A stretch of 41,003 bases of DNA from Bacteroidota bacterium (GTDB lineage Bacteria > Bacteroidota > Bacteroidia > Bacteroidales > VadinHA17). Positions 1 through 6,516 of the stretch are shown in pieces. The position numbers and the translations under genes were made by a program. The stretch is taken from assembly GCA_011050615.1 (NCBI GenBank), contig DRFJ01000053.1:80029-121031 (forward strand), given 5' to 3'. A model generated the notes under the pieces. That model searched no databases. It was not told where the DNA came from and saw only the letters and a program-made list of their open reading frames with translations. Position 1 is the first letter of the stretch. Each line of letters starts with the position of its first letter.

Positions 1-4
1 AGGA

Positions 5-931
5 ATGAAGGTATATTACGGGTTTGAGGAGCTGGAGAAAATAACGAATCCTGTTATTACAACGGGAACCTTCGATGGTGTACATTATGGTCATAAGACT
101 ATACTTGGAAGAATTAAAAAACTTGCAGAAGAATATGAGGGGGAATCAGTCCTTATAAGTTTCCATCCCCATCCCCGCAAGGTACTTTATCCTGACACTG
201 CAGGTAAAAATTTACGTTTAATCACTTCTCTGGATGAAAAAATAGAATTACTTGAAAGTGAGGGACTGGATAACCTTATCCTTGTTGAATTTACTGAAGA
301 ATTTGCACGGGTATCGGGCAGTGAATTCATTGAAAAATATATATTTTCTAAACTCAGGCCCAGGGTGATAGTGGTTGGTTATAACCACCATTTTGGACAC
401 AATAAGGAAGGGGATTATCAGTACCTGAAGTCAATATCTGCCAGGTATGGCTTTGAGGCAGAAGAGATTCCCGAACAGGAAGTGCTGAATGAAACAGTGA
501 GCTCAACGCAAATAAGAAAGGCCCTGGGAGAAGGATATATTCAAAGGGTAAACGCCTATCTTGATCACTTCTATTTTATAAGTGGCTCACCTGAGAAATG
601 GGAACCGGTGACTAATCTTAATGGCTATACAGGAATATTGCTGAGAATTGAAGATATGGATAAACTCCTTCCGCTTCCGGGTGCTTACGCTGTGAGTGTT
701 CCCGGGGACGGGTTAAAAACACGTGGCCTGGCTCTTATCCTACAAAAAAATGGAGGAAGAAGGGAGGTGGCAATTATTTTTTTTAAAAGCTCTGATCCGG
801 GTATTACTCTTAACGACAGGTTAAGACTTAATTTTCATAAAAGAATGGGCGGGAAAATAGAGTTTGAATCACCTGGTTTCTGCCGGGTCCCGGAAAAGTT
901 AATCAATGAAACAAAGGAACTGATTTTTTAG
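5..931 (+). CDS. ribF: RibF-like FAD synthetase with degenerate riboflavin kinase half
   Basis: Related to bifunctional RibF, which phosphorylates riboflavin and adenylylates FMN to FAD in the cytosol. The N-terminal nucleotidyltransferase domain is intact: GTFDGVHYGH at residues 21-30 (the HxGH site), SFHPHPRK at 52-59, a GYNHHFGHNKEGD stretch near 125 and SSTQIRKAL near 166. The C-terminal half (about 185-308) can be aligned to the kinase domain by KLLPLPGAYAV, but the GFPTAN signature is replaced by NGYTGI and the NIGxxPT motif is missing. At 308 residues the length is normal for RibF. I infer it keeps FMN adenylyltransferase activity and has probably lost kinase activity. ATG at 5 follows AGGA at the very edge of the window, so an upstream extension cannot be excluded, though the start fits the family. 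It precedes hydG by 85 nt on the same strand. Confidence 0.85.
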   Translation: MKVYYGFEELEKITNPVITTGTFDGVHYGHKTILGRIKKLAEEYEGESVLISFHPHPRKVLYPDTAGKNLRLITSLDEKIELLESEGLDNLILVEFTEEFARVSGSEFIEKYIFSKLRPRVIVVGYNHHFGHNKEGDYQYLKSISARYGFEAEEIPEQEVLNETVSSTQIRKALGEGYIQRVNAYLDHFYFISGSPEKWEPVTNLNGYTGILLRIEDMDKLLPLPGAYAVSVPGDGLKTRGLALILQKNGGRREVAIIFFKSSDPGITLNDRLRLNFHKRMGGKIEFESPGFCRVPEKLINETKELIF

Positions 932-1016
932 AAGGATATGATATAATTCATTGTAATCACCTCCTGGATTTGGTTTATTTGCATGAGGTTTAATTAGTTT
1001 AAGTTCAAATAATGAT

Positions 1017-2441
1017 ATGAAATTTAATCCTGAAAAATTATCAATCAGGGATCAGAGGATGAAATCCTTTATTAATCCTGATGAGATCTGGCATATAATA
1101 AACAACACAAAACCGGATAAACGAAGGGTAAAAGAGGTAATAGCCAAATCGCTCGACAAGAACAGGCTGACCCTGGAGGAGACTGCTGTATTGATAAATG
1201 CTGACGATCCCGAGGTGATCGAGGAGATAAAGGCCGGTGCCCGTGAGTTAAAGGAGAAGGTGTACGGAAACAGGATTGTGCTCTTTGCTCCTTTATATAT
1301 AGGCAACTACTGCAGCAATAACTGCAAGTACTGTGGTTTCAGATCAAGTAATACCGAGGCTGTAAGAAGGACATTAAGCGATGATGAAATAGTCAAAGAA
1401 GTATCGGCACTTGAAGATAACGGGCAGAAACGCCTTATACTGGTTTACGGTGAACATGCTAAATATTCTGCCGGATACATAGCACATACCGTGAAACTGG
1501 TTTATGGTGTCAAAAAGGGCAGGGGTGAGATCAGGAGGGTGAATATTAATGCTGCTCCCCTGGATATTGAGGGCTTCAGAACAGTAGGTGAAGCAGGAAT
1601 AGGGACTTACCAGATCTTCCAGGAAACATATCATCCTGAAGCTTATAAATGGTATCACCTTGCCGGTAAAAAGAGCGATTATGACTGGAGGCTGACAGGT
1701 CTTGACAGGGCACAGGAGGCAGGTGTTGATGACGTAGGCATAGGTGCCCTGTTCGGATTGTATGACTGGCGTTTTGAAGTGCTGGGCCTGGTCCGTCATA
1801 CGAACCACCTCGAGGCATGCTATAATGTGGGCCCGCATACAATTTCATTCCCCAGGCTGAAGGATGCTGCTACCATAAATATGAATAAGGATTTTGAAGT
1901 GAAGGATAATGAATTCAAGCGACTTGTGGCTATACTCAGACTTGCGGTGCCTTATACAGGTATGATCCTGACAGCCAGGGAAAGTCATGATGTGAGGAGG
2001 GAAGTAATAAAGTTTGGAGTGTCCCAGATTGACGGAGGTACAAAAATTGAACTTGGATCATATTCAGATATAAAAAATGAGGAGCAGAATCTTAACAGGG
2101 AACAGTTTATGATCAATGATGCCAGGTCCCTGGCGGAAGTGATAGACGAATTGCTGGATGATAACTTTATGCCGTCTTTCTGTACAGCATGCTACAGGCT
2201 GGGCAGAACAGGTGAACATTTCATGGAGTTTTCAGTACCCGGGTTCATCAAACGATATTGCTCCCCTAATGCTGCACTTACCCTGGCTGAATACCTTGTA
2301 GATTATGCAGATGAACAGCTTGCAGAAAAAGGATGGAGAGCAATAGAACGTGGACTGACAGTTTTAGATGCAGATGTGGCCGCAAAAACCAGGGGGAGGA
2401 TAGAGAGGATAAAAAAGGGAGAAAGAGATCTTTATTTTTAA
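1017..2441 (+). CDS. hydG: [FeFe]-hydrogenase maturase HydG (radical SAM tyrosine lyase)
   Basis: HydG cleaves tyrosine with S-adenosylmethionine to give p-cresol, CO and cyanide and builds the Fe(CO)2CN synthon for the hydrogenase H-cluster. The radical-SAM CX3CX2C motif is C99, C103, C106 (CSNNCKYC). The diagnostic C-terminal motif CX2CX22C, which binds the second cluster with its labile iron, is complete at C389, C392, C415. That second motif separates HydG from its relative ThiH. The length, 474 residues, is normal for the family. The gene is followed after 20 nt by a hydrogenase-associated regulator, suggesting one transcript, and hydE lies about 1.8 kb away on the opposite strand. No hydrogenase structural gene and no hydF are in the window, so they must be elsewhere if the pathway is complete. 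Confidence 0.96.
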   Translation: MKFNPEKLSIRDQRMKSFINPDEIWHIINNTKPDKRRVKEVIAKSLDKNRLTLEETAVLINADDPEVIEEIKAGARELKEKVYGNRIVLFAPLYIGNYCSNNCKYCGFRSSNTEAVRRTLSDDEIVKEVSALEDNGQKRLILVYGEHAKYSAGYIAHTVKLVYGVKKGRGEIRRVNINAAPLDIEGFRTVGEAGIGTYQIFQETYHPEAYKWYHLAGKKSDYDWRLTGLDRAQEAGVDDVGIGALFGLYDWRFEVLGLVRHTNHLEACYNVGPHTISFPRLKDAATINMNKDFEVKDNEFKRLVAILRLAVPYTGMILTARESHDVRREVIKFGVSQIDGGTKIELGSYSDIKNEEQNLNREQFMINDARSLAEVIDELLDDNFMPSFCTACYRLGRTGEHFMEFSVPGFIKRYCSPNAALTLAEYLVDYADEQLAEKGWRAIERGLTVLDADVAAKTRGRIERIKKGERDLYF

Positions 2442-2461
2442 ATTAATCGGAGTAATTAATT

Positions 2462-2989
2462 ATGGTGAGAATAATAGCAATAAGGGTAATCGACAGGATA
2501 AAGGAATCAGGACATACACAGAAGGTTCTCAGCAAACATTCCGCAATAATAAAATCCAGGCTTGGCTTCCATGAACTGAATGAGGACAAATGCAGCAGGG
2601 AGGCCTATATCCTTCTTCACCTCAAGAATGATGAGTTGGGTGAAAAAAATCTTATGGAAGACCTGGATAAGATATATGGAATAGAGATCAAAAGGATGAA
2701 TCCCGGAGAACGGACAGGCCAACCTGGTACGATACCTGCTGGCTCAACAGTTGCAGTTGCAGGTCTGATAATTAAAAACAGGTCTGAAATAATCAGTGAA
2801 GTCCAGAAGGTGCTTACTTCATTCGGATGCACCATCAGAACCCGGCTGGGTATTAATCAGGAATTAAACGGTGAAGAAATGGGACTGATCCTGCTGGAAC
2901 TTATAGGTGATAATTCTGAAATGAACAAACTCATACAAAGACTGAATGATTTAGGGGATGTTTCCGTCAGGACAATTACCTTTGGCTGA
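2462..2989 (+). CDS. Tandem-duplicated TM1266-type iron-only hydrogenase system regulator
   Basis: Resembles the small ferredoxin-fold proteins named iron-only hydrogenase system regulators (TM1266 type), normally about 80 residues and found next to hydEFG genes. Here two copies are fused. Copy 1 covers residues 1-82 and copy 2 about 94-175; each begins with a hydrophobic strand (RIIAIRVIDR and TVAVAGLIIKNR), then a helix, then a matching core (IIKSRLGFHELNED and TIRTRLGINQELNG), then an acidic strand (AYILLHLK and GLILLELI). A Gly/Pro-rich linker joins them. The fold is like the ligand-binding half of NikR or ACT domains; no DNA-binding helix-turn-helix is visible. It starts 20 nt after hydG. 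A role in sensing or tuning hydrogenase expression or maturation is inferred from family and position only. Confidence 0.78.
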   Translation: MVRIIAIRVIDRIKESGHTQKVLSKHSAIIKSRLGFHELNEDKCSREAYILLHLKNDELGEKNLMEDLDKIYGIEIKRMNPGERTGQPGTIPAGSTVAVAGLIIKNRSEIISEVQKVLTSFGCTIRTRLGINQELNGEEMGLILLELIGDNSEMNKLIQRLNDLGDVSVRTITFG

Positions 2990-3038
2990 AATCAGCTTTC
3001 TCCTTTCTGGTCTCGAACAGTTATATTACCTTTTCCCC

Positions 3039-4166
3039 TTAGACCCTCTCAAACTTATAAACAAGCCCCCGTTCCTTCAAGTACCCCAGTATGAATTTAA
3101 GATGTCCTTCTGTTCTGCCTAGATATTCCGGAGGGTTTACACCGGGTGATTCGTACATGCCTTCCATTATCAGGTTTGCCACAGCAGTACATGTATAACC
3201 TGTCGTTCTGGCCATCGAGGTAATATTGGTCTTCCTGTCATAACGGTCAAAAAGATCATACCTGTAAACATACTTTTCTCCTTTATCCCTGCCTTCTATT
3301 ATTATCCTCATAACCGTAAATTCCTCTTCTCCTTCTTTAAGTTGCCACCGGGGGAACATCAGCCGTGATGTAAGGTCAATGGGTCTTATTTTCTGACCAT
3401 TTATTTCAATTTCATCATAGCTGAAGAAACCGGCTTCCCTGAGCATCCTGAGATAGTCTATTGTTCCCGGGTACCTTAGAGTTTTCTCTATCATATTGGG
3501 TACCGGGATTGTTTTCAGAAGACTTCTCAGACCGTCTGAATTCCATGCCTCAAGGGTTCCTATTTCGTCAAATTCAATATATTCTGGCTCTGAGAGCGCT
3601 TCTCTTATGACAATATCACCATTAAGCATGTAACGTGCAGGCCTCGTATATTCTTCTATCACATCAATGGGAGAGAATACTGCCTTATACTGCCAGGGCC
3701 ATTCCCTCCTGAACGGAAGCCCGCCAACATAACATTCATATCTCTCAACACTCATCAACGAATGATGGTGCCCGAGTATAATATTACTCATCCCGGGAGC
3801 CACACCGCAGTCGGTAACAACGGTTACGCCCTTGTTTTTGGCCATTCTGTCAAGACCGAAGGGATCTTCGGGGAAGAAAGATATGTCAACCATATCTTTT
3901 CCTGACTCAATCGTATCCCTGACCGATTTATAACCCATATGTCCCGGAAGGGCTCCTATTACCAGGTCATAGCCACGAACAAGGTCTTTAATTATGGATG
4001 AATCGGAAAGGTCAGCTGTCACAGCTTTTACATTTTCCAGCCCTTTAAGCTTATTAATATTTTCTGAGGAAATATCAACAGCCGTAACAAGGTAATCTTT
4101 ACATAGGTCTTTTACTATAGCTGAACCAACCAGCCCCGTGCCAAGTACAATAATTTTATTTTTCAT
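3039..4166 (-). CDS. Saccharopine/lysine dehydrogenase-family oxidoreductase
   Basis: NAD(P)-dependent enzyme of the saccharopine dehydrogenase superfamily. The N-terminal Rossmann motif is at residues 5-14 (IIVLGTGLVGSA), followed by AVDIS, which carries the acidic residue that ends strand 2. A segment VTDCGVAPGMSN near 118 and SMARTTGYTCTAVANLI near 320 are typical of the group. Overall layout and several blocks (VGGLPFRRE, MARTTGYT) resemble lysine 6-dehydrogenase, which deaminates L-lysine oxidatively, more than carboxynorspermidine synthase. Substrate is therefore inferred, with L-lysine the leading guess. It follows hydE on the same strand with a 35 nt gap, so the two may be cotranscribed, an unusual pairing. 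ATG at 4166 is the natural start, directly before the Rossmann strand. Confidence 0.8.
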   Translation of the reverse strand: MKNKIIVLGTGLVGSAIVKDLCKDYLVTAVDISSENINKLKGLENVKAVTADLSDSSIIKDLVRGYDLVIGALPGHMGYKSVRDTIESGKDMVDISFFPEDPFGLDRMAKNKGVTVVTDCGVAPGMSNIILGHHHSLMSVERYECYVGGLPFRREWPWQYKAVFSPIDVIEEYTRPARYMLNGDIVIREALSEPEYIEFDEIGTLEAWNSDGLRSLLKTIPVPNMIEKTLRYPGTIDYLRMLREAGFFSYDEIEINGQKIRPIDLTSRLMFPRWQLKEGEEEFTVMRIIIEGRDKGEKYVYRYDLFDRYDRKTNITSMARTTGYTCTAVANLIMEGMYESPGVNPPEYLGRTEGHLKFILGYLKERGLVYKFERV

Positions 4167-4201
4167 CCCGGTATAATTAATTTAATTCAATTTCAGAAAA
4201 T

Positions 4202-5299
4202 TTATTTGCCACTATTCTTTCTCCTTTTAAAATAATGAGCTGAATCACCCCATTCACCATAGCCAGGTACTGCGTTCACCTCTTTCAGGCTCTTTTTCAG
4301 GCTTTCTATACAGTCGTCCAGTGAATCACCTGTCCGGGGTTTGTTATCATAGAGATAATAATCATCGCGGTAGATGCCCGGGGTGATATTAGGCATGATA
4401 ACATTTGCACCTGCCTGAACAGCTTTTTCCCTGCCCAGAGGGTCTATTGCCTGAAGGGCAGTTGAGGCAGCAATATTTATATCTTTCATTATAACCCGTA
4501 GCACGGCTATCATCTTCAGGGACAGATCAAATCTGTCAGCGATGGGAAGGATGTCATTTTTATATTTTATAAGCGGAGTGTTGGAATGCTCTATATAAGG
4601 CCCCATCCCAACCATATCAATATCGAAGTTTCTCATAAAGAGCAGATCAGATGCCAGGTCTTCATATGTCTGAAAGGGTAATCCTATCATTACTCCTGTA
4701 CCTGTCTGGTAATTAAGTTTCTTCAATGTTTTGAGACATTCAAGCCTCTTATGATAACTATGGAGTTCATCATCCGGATGCAGCTTTGCATAAAGGGCCG
4801 GATTTGATGCTTCAATGCGGAGCAGGTACCTGTGAGCTCCCGCTTCATACCATTCCCGGTAAACTTCCTTACTCTGTTCGCCAAGAGATAAGGTAATCCC
4901 CAGTTTCCCGTCAGAAAGCTTTTTGATGGATTGCAGTAATCCTGTTACTCTTGCGGTAAAGTCAGGATTACTAAGCTCTCCCGACTGCAGTACGATTGAA
5001 CCGAAATTATTTTTATGGGCATAAATGGCAGCATCATTGATTTCTTTATCAGTAAGATTATATCTTCTGAATTTTTTATTATCCCTTCTGATCCCACAAT
5101 AGTAACAGTTCTTTTCACAAATATTTGAAAATTCTATTAATCCCCTGAAGTAAACCTTATTGCCTGTGTAATTATGCTTAATTCGGGCTGATTCCCTGAA
5201 TAGCTCATCCCTTTCTTTTCCTTCAGCTTTGAGCAGAGTTATTATTTTTTCAGCATCAAATTTTCTGCCCTCCAATATGTCTTTTACGTTATTTTTCAT
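4202..5299 (-). CDS. hydE: [FeFe]-hydrogenase maturase HydE (radical SAM)
   Basis: HydE is the radical SAM enzyme that processes the HydG-derived iron-cysteine synthon during H-cluster assembly. The CX3CX2C motif is C61, C65, C68 counted from the chosen start (ICEKNCYYCG). The LQSGE and RIEASNP blocks typical of HydE in the barrel are present. The cysteines of the second, non-essential cluster seen in some homologues are not present: only one Cys occurs in the last 60 residues. A longer reading frame opens with GTG at 5317, but a perfect TAnnTTTG promoter box (5317-5324, minus strand) overlaps that GTG, so transcription would begin downstream of it. The ATG at 5299 is therefore preferred, giving 365 residues. 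The dehydrogenase gene follows after 35 nt. Confidence 0.94.
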   Translation of the reverse strand: MKNNVKDILEGRKFDAEKIITLLKAEGKERDELFRESARIKHNYTGNKVYFRGLIEFSNICEKNCYYCGIRRDNKKFRRYNLTDKEINDAAIYAHKNNFGSIVLQSGELSNPDFTARVTGLLQSIKKLSDGKLGITLSLGEQSKEVYREWYEAGAHRYLLRIEASNPALYAKLHPDDELHSYHKRLECLKTLKKLNYQTGTGVMIGLPFQTYEDLASDLLFMRNFDIDMVGMGPYIEHSNTPLIKYKNDILPIADRFDLSLKMIAVLRVIMKDINIAASTALQAIDPLGREKAVQAGANVIMPNITPGIYRDDYYLYDNKPRTGDSLDDCIESLKKSLKEVNAVPGYGEWGDSAHYFKRRKNSGK

Positions 5300-5316
5300 T
5301 CTCTTCAGTGCGTCCA

Positions 5317-5324
5317 CAAATATA
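5317..5324 (-). promoter_or_regulatory. Bacteroidota -7 box (TATATTTG) for hydE
   Basis: On the minus strand this reads TATATTTG, a perfect match to the Bacteroidota -7 consensus TAnnTTTG. No TTTG -33 box is seen at the expected distance. A transcript starting 5-8 nt further on would have a leader of roughly 10-13 nt before the ATG at 5299, and would exclude the upstream GTG. Confidence 0.5.
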
Positions 5325-5499
5325 CTAAGAAAGGATGATATTATCAGTTAAAATCCCCCGAGGAGAGTACTCCGTTAATCATCGCCTGATGACGGGCTGA
5401 AAATGAATATAAGAGTTAAAATAATCCGCGTTATAAAAAACCAAACCTTCCCTTGGCTGTTTACAATATCAGTAAATAATTAATTATGATTTCGAATAA

Positions 5500-5844
5500 A
5501 ACGGACTTGGTCATGCTCAGGACCTCGCTGTCAGGACCACCAGTATAGTTACATTTGGTTTATTTTCTGATACGGTAATTATATATGGTCTTGCCACACT
5601 TGAATTTGTAATAGGATTGGGGTTAATACTTAAGATATTTCTGAGAGAGACATTATTATTACTCTTCATACAGATGATTGGAACATTTCTGCCTGTCTTT
5701 CTTTTACCCTCAGGGGTGTTCAATATTTTTCCTTGTTCCCTGACTCTTGAAGGACAGTATATTATTAAGAATCTGATAATTGTGAGCCCAGGTATAGTCC
5801 TGGGCGCATCCGTCCGCTGGGGACGCCTGAGTAATCGGGTTTGA
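5500..5844 (+). pseudogene. Decayed DoxX-like membrane protein (N-terminal part lost)
   Basis: After a stop at 5497-5499 this frame stays open to TGA at 5842-5844. Its translation begins around LAVRTTSIVTFGLFSD, continues through LEFVIGLGLILKIFLRETLL, MIGTFLPVFLLPSG and TLEGQYIIKNLIIVSPGIVL. These are the order and spacing of the last two thirds of DoxX-like quinone-associated membrane proteins. The first part (membrane segment 1 and the loop, perhaps 50-60 residues) is missing. No ATG opens the frame; the only internal starts are TTG-like codons well inside the homologous region. I read it as a remnant rather than an expressed gene. It fills most of the 570-base gap between hydE and the next gene; in the rest of that gap (5325-5499) I see no gene. 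Confidence 0.55.
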
Positions 5845-5870
5845 TGACATACACTTATTCACTAAATTTG
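5840..5870 (+). promoter_or_regulatory. Complete Bacteroidota promoter (TTTG-N19-TAAATTTG)
   Basis: TTTG at 5840-5843 and TAAATTTG at 5863-5870 are separated by exactly 19 nt, matching the Bacteroidota sigma-ABfr consensus in both boxes and in spacing. The predicted start, near 5876, lies about 12 nt before the ATG at 5888. The -33 box overlaps the stop codon of the DoxX-like remnant. Confidence 0.7.
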
Positions 5871-5887
5871 TTTTAACCAAACAAATT

Positions 5888-6337
5888 ATGATGGATAAAA
5901 AGAGTATCAAGAATGAAGCTTTGATGAGATTCAGGTCAGGTTATAATTGCTCACAATCAGTTCTTGTTTCAATGGCAGCTAAGATAGAAACAGATCATAT
6001 ACTTCTTGAAAAACTTGCATCAGGATTCGGAGGCGGAATGGGTCATATGCAGGAAACCTGCGGAGCGGTTACCGGGAGCTTTATGGCAATAAGCATTTAT
6101 TGCGGCAATAAATACAGTGATAATCACCAGAGAACAAATGAAGCCTATAAGCTGATAAGGAAATTTGATTCGGAATTTAAAAAATTGCATGAAACCACAA
6201 ATTGCATGGAGCTTATCGGCTATGAGCTGGATTCACCTGAAGAACATGAAAAGGCGGTTGAGGAAAATGTTTTTGAAAATATCTGTGAAACTTGCATATC
6301 TGACGCTGTGAATATATTATTCAGATTACTGAAGTGA
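5888..6337 (+). CDS. C_GCAxxG_C_C family protein
   Basis: Member of the C_GCAxxG_C_C family (Pfam PF09719 type), small cysteine-rich proteins, probably redox active or metal binding, with no established reaction. Conserved cysteines appear in order: NCSQSVL (C20 region), the signature TCGAVTGS around residue 58, IYCGN near 72, NCMELIG near 105 and ICETCISDAV near 135. The Gly-rich block SGFGGGMG just before the signature is also typical. The length of 149 residues is normal. ATG occurs twice in a row at 5888 and 5891; either could be used. It is monocistronic by position: a strong promoter lies just upstream and a repeat-bearing gap of about 180 nt follows. Confidence 0.85.
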   Translation: MMDKKSIKNEALMRFRSGYNCSQSVLVSMAAKIETDHILLEKLASGFGGGMGHMQETCGAVTGSFMAISIYCGNKYSDNHQRTNEAYKLIRKFDSEFKKLHETTNCMELIGYELDSPEEHEKAVEENVFENICETCISDAVNILFRLLK

Positions 6338-6344
6338 AAAAACT

Positions 6345-6440
6345 TCAACAATTCAACAATTGGCTTCGCCAGGCTCGCAGGGTTCATCCACTAAACCTCA
6401 GGTACTCACCCGGCTCGGTTCAACAACTCAACATTTAATA
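6345..6440. repeat. Intergenic dispersed-repeat-like block
   Basis: A non-coding block beginning with CAACAATTCAACAATT and containing CTTCGCC, GCTCG, CTCAGGT and CTCGGTTC in that order, ending in TTCAACAACTCAAC. The same four words occur in the same order in the last 80 bases of the window (40937-40997). Base composition differs from the AT-rich flanks. It looks like a member of a short intergenic repeat family, not a gene. Confidence 0.5.
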
Positions 6441-6448
6441 ATAATCAT

Positions 6449-6474
6449 TGTATGATTTGATTGAATTTCATACA
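6449..6474. promoter_or_regulatory. Inverted repeat upstream of the acyl-CoA synthetase
   Basis: TGTATGA (6449-6455) and TCATACA (6468-6474) form a perfect 7-bp inverted repeat with a 12-nt AT-rich spacer, 43 nt before the ATG at 6517. The arrangement suits a dimeric repressor or activator site, but no cognate regulator is identified. Confidence 0.3.
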
Positions 6475-6516
6475 TTGGCAGTCATTTGAATCCATTTGCC
6501 GACTAATAATAAAACT

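Noticed and set aside
1374-1838. 154-codon open frame on the minus strand inside hydG
   Set aside because: It lies wholly opposite a gene with complete HydG motifs, has no family features and is explained as a shadow frame.
4202-5317. GTG at 5317 as hydE start
   Set aside because: A perfect -7 box overlaps it, so the codon would not be on the message; the ATG at 5299 is adopted.
5379-5392. TCATC/GATGA inverted repeat in the hydE upstream gap
   Set aside because: Five-base arms are expected by chance; no promoter elements line up with it.
5710-5910. 66-codon minus-strand frame over the DoxX-like remnant
   Set aside because: Composition looks like a translated complement and it covers the promoter of the plus-strand gene; no homology features seen.
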